Source: Mesorhizobium ventifaucium | GTDB lineage: Bacteria; Pseudomonadota; Alphaproteobacteria; Rhizobiales; Rhizobiaceae | Reading direction: 5' to 3' | Assembly: GCF_935822925.1 (NCBI RefSeq) | Contig: NZ_CAKXZS010000089.1 | Location: 88,850-152,849 of the forward strand | DNA length: 64,000 nucleotides | Shown here: one piece after another, positions 42,839 to 51,335 of the stretch | How the letters are laid out: each line of letters starts with the position of its first letter | Numbering within the stretch: position 1 is the first letter of the stretch | Translations under genes and position numbers: made by a program | Notes under the pieces: model-generated | What the model was told of the DNA's origin: nothing | The model's input: the letters and a program-made list of their open reading frames with translations, nothing else | Databases searched by the model: none

Positions 42839-43843
42839 CTACTTTGCGATGCAGGTGTCGGCGGTTTCGGGGGTACAGACGTCGAGGCCGGTGTAGGTCG
42901 GGTCGGCCGGAGCCGGCTTGCCGTCCTTCATGTCCTTCAGCGCCAGCATGGTCTTGTAGCCCATCTCGAACGGCCGCTGTCCGACCTGGCCGAGCGACAG
43001 GCCTTCCTTCATCTGGTCCATCTGCACCGGCAAGGTGTCGGCGACGACCAAGGCCAGCGCCTTCGAGGCGATCTTGTCCTTGTACGGCTCGACCGCAGCG
43101 CGATTGGCATCCGGTATGAATTGCGGAAAGCCGCCTGTCGGAACAAAGGCGTCGAGGTTTGGCGTCTTCGCCATGAAGTCCTGGAACTGCTGAACCGACA
43201 GAGGGAAGTCGTCGTTGGTATAGAGCGGGCAGCCCGGTGCTTCCGTCCAGCCGTTCTGGCCGGTCAGGGCATCGCCCGGCGAGGCCGCCGACTCCTTGCC
43301 GGCCAGCGTATCGCGTATGCCCTTCATGCGCTCGTTGTGGTTGGCCGCCGCAGCTCCGCCCGACTGGATGCAGATGGTGCCGCCGCTCGGCTTGATGGTC
43401 TGCACGATCTTGGCGAGGTTGACGCCGATCTCGTAATTGTGGGTGCCGACATAGGCGACACGCAGGTCCTTGTTCTCCGGCAGTACGTCCGAGTCCCAGG
43501 TAAGCACGGGAATGCCTGCTTCCTTGGCGGCCTCGAGCGCGACGGCCATTGCCGCGGCGTTCGACGGGGCAACGGCGATGCCGTCGACCTTCTTGGCCAC
43601 CAGGTCCTGCACGATCTGCACTTGCTCCTCGCCACCGCCATGCTCGCCGGGACCGATATACATGCATTCGAAGGCGCCGTTGGCTTCCGCTTCCGCCTTC
43701 TTGCAGCCGTCGCGGGCCTGGTCGAAGAAGGGATTGTTCATGTTCTTCGGCACTAGCGCGAAAGTGTATTTCTCCTGGGCGTAGGCCTGCCCTGCCATCA
43801 GCGCGGAAAACGCCACGGCCGTCGTCAGAATGTATTTTTTCAC
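42839..43843 (-). CDS. Sugar/inositol ABC transporter, periplasmic binding protein
   Basis: A 334-residue binding protein of the ribose/inositol type. The signal peptide is KKYILTTAVAFSALMAGQAY with cleavage near AYA-QE. The type I periplasmic fold begins KYTFALVPKNMNNPFFDQAR, and VQIVQDLVAKKVDGIAVAPS and IPVLTWDSDVLPENKD are typical of ligand-facing strands. The GTG start at 43843 follows a perfect GGAGGAAC; a longer frame from 44005 would overlap the permease gene. It belongs with the permease and ATPase upstream; inositol is inferred from the iol genes nearby. Confidence 0.9.
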   Translation of the reverse strand: MKKYILTTAVAFSALMAGQAYAQEKYTFALVPKNMNNPFFDQARDGCKKAEAEANGAFECMYIGPGEHGGGEEQVQIVQDLVAKKVDGIAVAPSNAAAMAVALEAAKEAGIPVLTWDSDVLPENKDLRVAYVGTHNYEIGVNLAKIVQTIKPSGGTICIQSGGAAAANHNERMKGIRDTLAGKESAASPGDALTGQNGWTEAPGCPLYTNDDFPLSVQQFQDFMAKTPNLDAFVPTGGFPQFIPDANRAAVEPYKDKIASKALALVVADTLPVQMDQMKEGLSLGQVGQRPFEMGYKTMLALKDMKDGKPAPADPTYTGLDVCTPETADTCIAK

Positions 43844-43901
43844 CTGTTCCTCCACTTTATTTTGACGTCCACTATCCCCGACGGCTTGCGGCCGCCGGAT
43901 T

Positions 43902-45005
43902 CTATTTGCGCTTCCAGGTAAACATGCCCTCCAGGGTCGCCCGCAGCGACTTGCCCGAGGTTTGCATGCCGAGAAGCACGGCAAGAATGATGAAGGCCCC
44001 GACAAAGGCGCCCTGCCAATTGGAATCGATTCCGGCCATCAGCAGTGCGTTGCGGATGACTTCCAGGAATGCCGAGCCGATCACCGCGCCGAACGCGGTG
44101 CCGTAGCCGCCCATCAGATTCGCGCCACCGATTACGGTGCCGGCAATGACGCGCAGTTCGTAACCGGTGCCCATGGCGTTGATGGCCGAGCCGCTGTAGC
44201 CCAGCAGCAGCAGAGATGCGATCGAGGCGGTGAACGCCGAAAATACGTAGGCCTGAAACTTGACCCGATCGACCGGCACGCCGGTCAGGCGCGCGGCGTG
44301 TTCATTGCCGCCGATCGCAAAGAGGTGACGGGCCCACGCGGTGAAGATGAAGACGAAACCGACGATGAGCGCAAGGATCACCATCACCCAGAAATGCGAG
44401 GACAGTTCCGGGATCCAACGCGGCACCCAGCCGTCCGGCGTGTGCCGCGGCCATTTGGCCTGGCCGATTGCCTTGACGATCGGCGCATCGGGTCCGAACT
44501 GGTAGAGCATCTGGTTGCCGGACAGCACGACCGCCGCCGAGCGCGCGATCGACAGCATGCCTAGCGTCACAACAAAGGACGGCATGCCGATATAGGCGAC
44601 GAAGAAACCGTTGAAGGCTCCACAGGCCATGCCCGCGAGCAGACCGGCGCCAAACGCGACGTACCAAGGCTGATGCCAAGTCAGCAGCAGGCCGGCGACG
44701 ATGGCGACCAGCCCCATCACGGAGCCGACCGAGAGATCGATGCCGCCGGTGATCAGCACCACCGTCATACCCAGCCCCATAATGGCGATAGGCGCAAAAT
44801 TGCGGGTAATGTTGGTGGTGTTGTCGACCGTGCCGAAGCTGGGCTCCAGCCACGTCATAAAGACCACCAACACGAAGAGCGCGATCCCGACCCAGAAGGC
44901 TTGGCTGGCGACCATCTTCTGGAAAGCGGTCTGCTCTCTTATTCCGACCACATCGCCGATCGACGCATGGCCTTCCTTCAGCGTGTCAGTCTGGCTATGC
45001 GTCAC
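43902..45005 (-). CDS. Sugar/inositol ABC transporter, permease
   Basis: A 367-residue RbsC-type permease with about nine or ten membrane helices. Landmarks are NITRNFAPIAIMGLGMTVVL near residue 64, GGIDLSVGSVMGLVAIVAGL (family signature) and GGNEHAARLTGVPVDRVKFQ, the coupling region. The start overlaps the ATPase stop by 11 bp. The binding-protein gene follows after 58 bp. One copy of the permease would form a homodimer with the ATPase. Confidence 0.92.
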   Translation of the reverse strand: MTHSQTDTLKEGHASIGDVVGIREQTAFQKMVASQAFWVGIALFVLVVFMTWLEPSFGTVDNTTNITRNFAPIAIMGLGMTVVLITGGIDLSVGSVMGLVAIVAGLLLTWHQPWYVAFGAGLLAGMACGAFNGFFVAYIGMPSFVVTLGMLSIARSAAVVLSGNQMLYQFGPDAPIVKAIGQAKWPRHTPDGWVPRWIPELSSHFWVMVILALIVGFVFIFTAWARHLFAIGGNEHAARLTGVPVDRVKFQAYVFSAFTASIASLLLLGYSGSAINAMGTGYELRVIAGTVIGGANLMGGYGTAFGAVIGSAFLEVIRNALLMAGIDSNWQGAFVGAFIILAVLLGMQTSGKSLRATLEGMFTWKRK

Positions 45006-45735
45006 GGATCGCTCCCGTAATCAGGCCGGTGATTTCCTCCGGCGATGTATTCTCCGTCGCCTTGTCGGCCACTTTCGAGCCGCGTCTCATCACGATGATG
45101 CGGTCGCAGACGGCGAACACATCCGGCATCCGGTGGCTGATCAGCATCACCGACACACTTTGCGATTTGAGCCGCCGGATCAGCTCCAGCACCTCGGCTA
45201 CCTGGCGGACAGAAATCGCCGCGGTCGGCTCATCCATCAGCACCAACTTGGCGTTGGAGAGCCGGGTGCGGGCAATGGCGACCGCCTGCCGCTGGCCTCC
45301 CGACATTTTTTTGACCAGATCGCGCGGCCGCGTCTCCGACTTCAGCTCCGCGAACAGGTTTGCCGAGCGGTTGATCATCGCCTGCTTGTCGAGCACGCGG
45401 AACGGCCACAACCCCTTCTTCATCTCGCGGCCGAGAAAGACATTTTGGGCGGCTGTCAGATTGTCGGCCAGGGCCAGATCCTGATAGACGACCTCGATCC
45501 CTGCGCCCCGTGCCTCGATCGGCTTGTGGAAATGGCAGACCTCGCCATCGACCGCGATCTCGCCGTCGGAAGGGGGGAAGTTCCCCGCAATCAGCTTCAC
45601 CATGGTCGACTTGCCGGCGCCGTTGTCGCCCATCAGGCCAACCACCTCGCCGGCAGCAACCGTGAAGCTAACCTCCGACAAGGCCCGGATAGCACCGAAG
45701 CTTTTCGAGACGCTTCTCACGTCCAGTACAGACAC
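44995..45735 (-). CDS. Sugar/inositol ABC transporter, single-domain ATPase
   Basis: A 246-residue ABC ATPase. Walker A is GDNGAGKSTMVK near residue 36, the signature is MSGGQRQAVAIAR near 139, and Walker B is LVLMDEPTAAI near 158; the switch histidine is in LISHRMPDV. It has one nucleotide-binding domain, like FrcA, instead of the tandem domains of RbsA. The GTG at 45735 follows GGAGGAGAGC and is preferred over the ATG at 45798, which lies in the operator region. It is the first gene of the transporter operon. Confidence 0.93.
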   Translation of the reverse strand: MSVLDVRSVSKSFGAIRALSEVSFTVAAGEVVGLMGDNGAGKSTMVKLIAGNFPPSDGEIAVDGEVCHFHKPIEARGAGIEVVYQDLALADNLTAAQNVFLGREMKKGLWPFRVLDKQAMINRSANLFAELKSETRPRDLVKKMSGGQRQAVAIARTRLSNAKLVLMDEPTAAISVRQVAEVLELIRRLKSQSVSVMLISHRMPDVFAVCDRIIVMRRGSKVADKATENTSPEEITGLITGAIRDA

Positions 45736-45792
45736 GCTCTCCTCCCTATTGCGACATCGGCTTGAGCACTCGGCCGACGTGCCTCTCCCTTG

Positions 45793-45810
45793 TTGCAATG
45801 TTTATTGCAA
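45793..45810. promoter_or_regulatory. Palindromic operator before the transporter operon
   Basis: TTGCAAT-GTTT-ATTGCAA, a perfect 7-bp inverted repeat with a 4-bp centre, 58 bp before the ATPase start. The same pattern (GCAA-N6-TTGC) recurs at 51250-51269 and 55992-56009. The RpiR-family regulator encoded at 55105 is the probable ligand. Confidence 0.75.
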
Positions 45811-45875
45811 GATAATAAAACATGCAACTGCTATTTCGAACGCGTCGGGATGCGAGATCAAGTTTCTGCCTCGCA

Positions 45876-47000
45876 TCAGCCTGCCCGCAGCCACTTGCTC
45901 TCCCGAGCCGAAGCCTTAATTGCCTCCACCAGTTCCTGTATGCGTTGGCCTGCCCGGAAGCCGAAAGGCTCGTCTCGCTTCCCGGCGATCGCATAGACGA
46001 ACCGCGCCACCTCTATAGCCTTCAGGTCGTTGAAGCCGAGCTGGTGGCCCGGTGCGACGCAGAAGAGTCCATAGGGGTCGTGATCCGGGCCGGCCTCGAT
46101 CCGCCGAAAGCCGCGCCGGCCGGCGGGATCGGCCGTGCTGTAGAAATGCAGCTCGTTGAAGCGCTCCTGGCTGAAGAAGAGCGCCCCCTTGGTACCGTAA
46201 ACCTCGAAATCGTGCTGCATCTTGCGGCCGGTTGCGACCCAACTCGCTTCGATGCTGCCTGACGCCCCGTTGGCAAAACGCAGAAATGCGCGGCCGATGT
46301 CGTCGACCTCTACAGCTCGGTGCCCACCCCCGCCGTCTGGACGGCTGGCGATGACGGTAACGGTATTGCCGACGACCTGTTCCACTGGGCCGAGCAGAAA
46401 CTCGGCCGTGGCCAGCGCATGGCTGCCCAGATCAGCCAACGCGCCCCCGCCAACGGGATCATGCCGGAACGTGAACGGGCTGCCCGCGTCCGCCATGTAG
46501 TCCTCGGCGTGGATGCCGCGATAGCTGCGGATCTCGCCCAACTCACCCGCGCGGATCATCTCCCGCGCCAGTGCGAGCAGCGGGTTGCAGAGATAGTTGA
46601 AACCGACCTGCGTCCTGACGCCGGCCGCTTCCGCCGCGTCGGCCATCTGCCGGGCATCCGCCGCAAGTGGCGCCAGCGGCTTCTCGCAATAGACGTGCTT
46701 GCCAGCGGCGATTGCCCCGAGCGCCATCTCCTTGTGGAAGGCATTCGGCGCCGTGATGTCGATCACGTCGATCTCAGGGTCCTCGACCAGACGCCTCCAG
46801 TCCCCGCTCGCCCGCGCGAAACCCAGCGTCCGGGCCGCCTGCGCCGCGAGGTCCTCGGTCCTGTCCGCGACGGTGTGAAGAACCAGATCGTAGGGCAGAT
46901 CAAAGACACGCTGCGCCGCGGCGAAACCGAACACATGGGTCTTGCCCATGAAGCCGGTGCCGATCAGGCCGATTCTGAGTTGAGGTCTTTCAGCGGCCAT
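45876..47000 (-). CDS. Gfo/Idh/MocA-family oxidoreductase
   Basis: A 374-residue dehydrogenase. The Rossmann motif is IGLIGTGFMGKTHVFGFA at residues 10-27, and the signature lysine is in YCEKPLAPLAADARQM near 102. The substrate domain contains GFNYLCNPLLALAREMI and DLGSHALATAEFLLG, the latter fitting the D-x3-H catalytic pattern. It overlaps the 2-hydroxyacid dehydrogenase gene by 11 bp and closes the operon that begins with iolG. It may act on an inositol isomer or on a keto-inositol. The start is the ATG at 47000. Confidence 0.9.
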   Translation of the reverse strand: MAAERPQLRIGLIGTGFMGKTHVFGFAAAQRVFDLPYDLVLHTVADRTEDLAAQAARTLGFARASGDWRRLVEDPEIDVIDITAPNAFHKEMALGAIAAGKHVYCEKPLAPLAADARQMADAAEAAGVRTQVGFNYLCNPLLALAREMIRAGELGEIRSYRGIHAEDYMADAGSPFTFRHDPVGGGALADLGSHALATAEFLLGPVEQVVGNTVTVIASRPDGGGGHRAVEVDDIGRAFLRFANGASGSIEASWVATGRKMQHDFEVYGTKGALFFSQERFNELHFYSTADPAGRRGFRRIEAGPDHDPYGLFCVAPGHQLGFNDLKAIEVARFVYAIAGKRDEPFGFRAGQRIQELVEAIKASARESKWLRAG

Positions 47001-47955
47001 TCAACTCGGCTCCGTTTACCACCAGCGCCGAGTCGATACGCCCCGCGAAAAAATCGAGCACGTTCTGCACCGACGAGATTGCCATTCGCTCGCCGCACTC
47101 GGCGGTGAGCCCGGCTATGTGCGGCGTCAGAATCACCTGGTCGAAGCCGAAGAGCGGATGGTTCGCGGCAGGCGGTTCATCGTCGAAGACGTCGATACCG
47201 GCCGCGGCGATGCGCCCGTCCCGCAGCGCCGCGATCAGTGCCGCCTCATCGACCACGCCGCCTCGCGCCGTGTTGATGAGAACGACAGTTGGCTTCATCG
47301 CCGAGAGTTCCACGGGACCGATCACCGGACGCTCGGCCTTGGGTACGTTGACGGAGATCGCGTCGGCCCAGGCTAGACCCGCTTGCAAGTCGCTCGCCGG
47401 TGCGACCGGCCCCTCCGGCCAGCCTTGCCTCTCAAGGAACGGATCGTATGCGCGCACGTCCATGCCGAATGCCGCCGCCATGCGCGCCAAGTGGCGGCCG
47501 ATCCGGCCGAAGCCGAGGATCAGCAGTCGCCTGCCCGCGAGTTCGCTCGGCTCCAGCCGGTTGCGCCAGCCCCATTCGTTGTCACGCACCGCACGATCGG
47601 CGCGGATCAGCCGCTTGGTTGCCGCGAGGAGAAGCATCATGGCGTGCTCGGCGACCGACACCGAATTCACGTCGCCGACGATGGCGAGCGCGATCCCATT
47701 CCGATTGAGGGACGGCAGATCCACCGCGTCGTAGCCGACGCCATGACGTGAGACGATCTTCAGCCTCTCGGCGCGTGCGACGGTCGGGGCCGACAAGGGC
47801 TGGGTGCGAATGACGAGACCATCGGCCTTGCCGATCAGAGGTGCATAGCTCGGCTCCGAAACTTCCTCCACATAATCGTAGGTGACGCCCGGCGAGGCGT
47901 CGAGCAACTCGATCCCGCTCGGGTGGAGTTTGCCGGCCACCAGGACGTGGGGCAT
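46990..47955 (-). CDS. D-isomer-specific 2-hydroxyacid dehydrogenase
   Basis: A 321-residue NAD-dependent enzyme interconverting a 2-hydroxyacid and a 2-keto acid. The Rossmann motif is LILGFGRIGRHLARMA near residue 148; the catalytic arginine is in NTARGGVVDEAAL near 233 and the catalytic histidine in ILTPHIAGLTAE near 282. The ATG at 47955 overlaps the aldolase stop by one base (TGATG), so the two are translationally coupled, which suggests that they act consecutively. A substrate such as a glyoxylate, hydroxypyruvate or a deoxy-keto acid is possible. Confidence 0.92.
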   Translation of the reverse strand: MPHVLVAGKLHPSGIELLDASPGVTYDYVEEVSEPSYAPLIGKADGLVIRTQPLSAPTVARAERLKIVSRHGVGYDAVDLPSLNRNGIALAIVGDVNSVSVAEHAMMLLLAATKRLIRADRAVRDNEWGWRNRLEPSELAGRRLLILGFGRIGRHLARMAAAFGMDVRAYDPFLERQGWPEGPVAPASDLQAGLAWADAISVNVPKAERPVIGPVELSAMKPTVVLINTARGGVVDEAALIAALRDGRIAAAGIDVFDDEPPAANHPLFGFDQVILTPHIAGLTAECGERMAISSVQNVLDFFAGRIDSALVVNGAELNGR

Positions 47956-48770
47956 CAATAGCCTCCCTTGCCGGCTTCGCCCATGACGGCTTTCGCACCC
48001 GTCAATTCGCGGAAGCGGGTGACGCTCGCCAGGGCCGCAGCGGCAAGCAGGCGGGAGTCGCCCGACACGGTGGTCATGTCGAAGCCCCATTCGATGGCGC
48101 GTGCGGCGTAGTCGGCCGTGCCGCAATGCAGCGCGGCGCGCTTGCCATTTCTTTTGCAGGCCGCGACAATCGTTTGCAGCGCCTCGATCATCTCCGGCTC
48201 CTCGCGGTCGAAGGCCGGTGCGAGGCGCCCCTGGTGCAGGCTGAAGGTCAGGTCGGCAGGGCCGACATAAATGCCGTCGAGACCTGGCGTCGCGGCGATC
48301 GCATTGAGATTGCGCATCGCCTCGGCGGTTTCGACCATGGCGAAGGCCAGGACCTCGTCATTGGCCTCGGCCGCGTAGTTGGCGCCCGCCGAGAAGTTGG
48401 CGCGCGTCGGGCCGAAACTGCGCTGGCCGGCCGGCGGGTAACGCATGTAGCTGACGAACTGAGCAGCCTGTTCGGCCGTATTCACCATCGGGCAGATGAC
48501 GCCATAAGCGCCGGCATCCAGCACCTTCATGATGATGCCCGGCTCGATCCACGGCACGCGCGCCATCGGCACGACGCCCGAAGCGCGCATCGCCTGGAAC
48601 ATCGGCAGCAGCATCGAATAGTCGAGCGCGCCATGCTGGACGTCGACGCTAACGCTGTCATAGCCCTGCGCGGCCATGATCTCGGCGGTGAATGGATTGC
48701 CGATCGAAAGCCAGCCGTTGATCGTGGGCCGGCCTTCGGCCCAGATTTGCTTCAGCTTGTTCTTGATCAA
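47955..48770 (-). CDS. HpcH/HpaI-family aldolase
   Basis: A 271-residue class II aldolase of the HpaI/GarL type, which cleaves 4-hydroxy-2-keto acids to pyruvate and an aldehyde with a divalent metal. Active-site features are the histidine in SVDVQHGALDYSM near 45, the arginine in MARVPWIEPG near 70, the metal ligands in AMVETAEAM near 145 and in YVGPADLTFS near 173. The opening KLKQIWAEGRPTINGWLSIG is typical. It stands between the aldehyde dehydrogenase and 2-hydroxyacid dehydrogenase genes. No such aldolase belongs to the standard inositol route. Confidence 0.92.
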   Translation of the reverse strand: MIKNKLKQIWAEGRPTINGWLSIGNPFTAEIMAAQGYDSVSVDVQHGALDYSMLLPMFQAMRASGVVPMARVPWIEPGIIMKVLDAGAYGVICPMVNTAEQAAQFVSYMRYPPAGQRSFGPTRANFSAGANYAAEANDEVLAFAMVETAEAMRNLNAIAATPGLDGIYVGPADLTFSLHQGRLAPAFDREEPEMIEALQTIVAACKRNGKRAALHCGTADYAARAIEWGFDMTTVSGDSRLLAAAALASVTRFRELTGAKAVMGEAGKGGY

Positions 48771-48780
48771 GGCGACCTCC

Positions 48781-50217
48781 TCAGAGCACGATCTGCGCGA
48801 GCTTGGTGTCGAGGTAGTCGCCGATGCCCTCGCTGCCGCCCTCGCGACCCATTCCGGAATAATTCGTGCCGCCGAACGGGGCTTCCGATGCCGCCAGCGC
48901 GAAGCTGTTGATGCCGACCATGCCCGCGTTCAGCTCCGCCGCCGTGCGGCGCACGCGCTTCGGGCTCGACGTGAAGGCATAGGCCGACAATCCCATTGGC
49001 GAAGCATTCGCCCGCTCCAGCACCTCGTCATCCGAGGAAAACCGGGTGATCGCCGCGATCGGGCCGAAATTCTCCTCGGCAAAGACCCGCATGTCGTCGG
49101 CGACATCGGTGAGCACCGTGGGCTCATGAAAATGGCCGGCATTGAACGCTGCGGCGCGATGCCCGCCCGCGACCAGCTTCGCACCGGCCTTCACGGCGTC
49201 GGACACGATGTCTTCGATCTCGGAAAGCCGGCCGGCATTGATGAGCGGCCCCATCTGCACGGATGGGTCGAGCCCGTCGCCGAGCTTCAGTGCGTTAGCG
49301 CGCTGCGCGAAGCCCTCGACGAAGGCATCGTGCAGGCTTTCGTGGACGAAGAAACGGTCCGGCGTGACGCAGACCTGGCCGGAATTGGCGTATTTGGTCG
49401 GCACGGAGACGTTGAGCGCGGCATCCAGATCGGCGTCGTCGAAGACGATCAGCGGCGCGTTGCCGCCAAGCTCCATAGACACCTTCTTCACCGTGTCGGC
49501 AGCATCGCGGATCATCTGCTGGCCGACGCGGGTCGAGCCGGTGAGGGACACCTTGCGCACCGCCGGCGAGGCCATGATCGGCGCATAGGTTGTGCTCGTG
49601 GGTCCAACGACAAGGTTGACGGTGCCGGCAGGAAGATTGCCGGCGCGGATGCAGTCGACCATCAGCATCGCCGTCCCCGGCGTCTGACTTGACGGCCGGA
49701 CGATGGTCGAGCAGCCGGCGGCGAGCGCCGGCGCCACCTTGCGGGCGACCAGGGCTGCCGGAAAGTTCCAGGCGGTGAAGGCGGCTGCGATCCCGACAGG
49801 CTCGTGCAGAACTTCGAAACGACCGCCGGGCACGCGCGATTCGATGACGCGCCCATAGATCCGGCGGCCCTCTTCGGCGTACCAGCGGAACTGATCGACA
49901 GCCAGCCCCCATTCGCGCTCGGACTGGGCAATGGGTTTGCCGGTCTCGCTGGAGATCATCCGCGCCGCTTCGTCCTTGCGGCGGCTCATCTCGTCCGCGA
50001 TAGCATGCAGCGCGGACGCGCGCTCAAAACCACCCTTGGATTTCCATGCGGAAAACCCACGGGCGGCGCTAACCAGCGCCTCTTCCGTGTCCGCGCGCGT
50101 GGCAACAGGAACCTCGCCCAGCGGCTTCTCCGTCGCCGGACTCATGACGGGTGCGGCTCCACCGTCGGATGCCTGGCGCCACTTGCCGTCGATGAACAGT
50201 CCGTAATTCGCGTACAT
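48781..50217 (-). CDS. NAD(P)-dependent aldehyde dehydrogenase (succinate-semialdehyde dehydrogenase-like)
   Basis: A 478-residue ALDH. The catalytic glutamate is in VSMELGGNAPLIV near 247 and the catalytic cysteine in NSGQVCVTPDRFFV near 283; the cofactor motif SLTGSTRVGQQMI is near 223. It lacks the obvious CoA-acylating character of IolA (methylmalonate-semialdehyde dehydrogenase) and looks closer to GabD. It lies three bases after iolG and ten before the aldolase gene. A role in oxidising the aldehyde released by the aldolase is the natural inference. Confidence 0.9.
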   Translation of the reverse strand: MYANYGLFIDGKWRQASDGGAAPVMSPATEKPLGEVPVATRADTEEALVSAARGFSAWKSKGGFERASALHAIADEMSRRKDEAARMISSETGKPIAQSEREWGLAVDQFRWYAEEGRRIYGRVIESRVPGGRFEVLHEPVGIAAAFTAWNFPAALVARKVAPALAAGCSTIVRPSSQTPGTAMLMVDCIRAGNLPAGTVNLVVGPTSTTYAPIMASPAVRKVSLTGSTRVGQQMIRDAADTVKKVSMELGGNAPLIVFDDADLDAALNVSVPTKYANSGQVCVTPDRFFVHESLHDAFVEGFAQRANALKLGDGLDPSVQMGPLINAGRLSEIEDIVSDAVKAGAKLVAGGHRAAAFNAGHFHEPTVLTDVADDMRVFAEENFGPIAAITRFSSDDEVLERANASPMGLSAYAFTSSPKRVRRTAAELNAGMVGINSFALAASEAPFGGTNYSGMGREGGSEGIGDYLDTKLAQIVL

Positions 50218-50220
50218 GGC

Positions 50221-51228
50221 TTATCCGATCTCGCTGACCTTCACGGAGCGACCTTCGACCGCCGATTTCATCGCCGCTTCGGCCAGGATCAGGGCGCGAC
50301 GCCCGTCCTCGAAGCCGACCTGCGGCGCCTCGCCCTTCTCGACAGAGGTGACGAAAGCATCGATCTCGGCGTCAAATGCCTCGCGGTAGCGTTCGATGAA
50401 AAAATCCAGATAAAGCGTGGCGGCTTCCGTGCGCGTGGCCGAATAGCGGCGCAGTTCGTGGGGCTTGCGATTGCCGCTGATCACCATGCCTGTGCTGCCC
50501 AGCAGCTCGACGCGCTGGTCATAGCCATAGGTGGAGGTGCGGGAATTGTTGATGTGGCACTGCTTGCCGCTTTTGGTCCGCATCACGACCATGACGCTGT
50601 CGTAGTCGTTCAGCTCCGCCATCATCGCGGGGTCGATCAGCCGGCCACCGATGGCGAACACCTCCTCCGGCTCTTCTCCCAGCATGAAGCGGGCGAGGTC
50701 GAAATCGTGAATCGTCATGTCGCGGAAGAGTCCGCCTGCAACCTCATAGTAGGAGCGAGGCGGCATTCCCGGATCGCGCGAGGTGATGATGACCTGGTGC
50801 AGCTCGCCGATCTCGCCGGATCGTACCGCGTTCCAGGCCGCGCGGTGACCGGGGTCGAAACGCCGGTTGAAACCGATCTGCACCGGCACGCCCTTGGACG
50901 AAATTGCCGCGGCGCAACGGTTCACCCTTTCCAGGCTGAGATCGATCGGCTTCTCGCAGAGCACAGGTTTGCCTGCGGCCACCGCCTTTTCGATGTAATC
51001 GGCGTGCGTATCAGTCACCGTTGCGACAAGGACCGCATCGACATCCGCCGAAGCGAATACCTCATCGGCGGACGAAGAAGCGCGGACGCCGTGCCGCGCC
51101 GCTACAGCCTCCGCAGACGATTTATCGATGTCATAGACAGTGGCCAATTCCGCACGAGGATGCGCGGCAATGTTCGCCGCATGCATCCTGCCGATCCGAC
51201 CGCAGCCGAGCACAGCTATCCTTAGCAA
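50221..51228 (-). CDS. iolG: Inositol 2-dehydrogenase
   Basis: A 335-residue Gfo/Idh/MocA dehydrogenase that oxidises myo-inositol to scyllo-inosose. The Rossmann motif is AVLGCGRIGRMHAANIA at residues 4-20, EKPIDLSLERV near 92 has the catalytic lysine, and GGLFRDMTIHDFDLARFML near 162 carries the D-x3-H pair typical of IolG. The start is a TTG at 51228 behind GGGAGGATTTC; an ATG frame from 51285 would run over the operator. It is divergent from iolD and heads a five-gene operon. Confidence 0.9.
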   Translation of the reverse strand: MLRIAVLGCGRIGRMHAANIAAHPRAELATVYDIDKSSAEAVAARHGVRASSSADEVFASADVDAVLVATVTDTHADYIEKAVAAGKPVLCEKPIDLSLERVNRCAAAISSKGVPVQIGFNRRFDPGHRAAWNAVRSGEIGELHQVIITSRDPGMPPRSYYEVAGGLFRDMTIHDFDLARFMLGEEPEEVFAIGGRLIDPAMMAELNDYDSVMVVMRTKSGKQCHINNSRTSTYGYDQRVELLGSTGMVISGNRKPHELRRYSATRTEAATLYLDFFIERYREAFDAEIDAFVTSVEKGEAPQVGFEDGRRALILAEAAMKSAVEGRSVKVSEIG

Positions 51229-51249
51229 GAAATCCTCCCGGTTTGAATT

Positions 51250-51269
51250 TTTGCAATGATCGTTGCAAA
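51250..51269. promoter_or_regulatory. Palindromic operator between divergent iolG and iolD
   Basis: TTTGCAATGATCGTTGCAAA, a 20-bp palindrome with one mismatched pair, in the 107 bp separating the two starts. It can control both directions. It matches the operators at 45793 and 55992 in the TTGCAA-N6-TTGCA core. Confidence 0.78.
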
Positions 51270-51335
51270 CATGTTGATTTGTCAATGGGCATTCCGTATA
51301 GATTTGGAAAGACCGTCGTTAGGGAGGAGAAAAAC

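Noticed and set aside
48781..50217. Naming the aldehyde dehydrogenase iolA
   Set aside because: Motifs and length fit succinate-semialdehyde dehydrogenases better, and the CoA-dependent features of methylmalonate-semialdehyde dehydrogenase cannot be seen.
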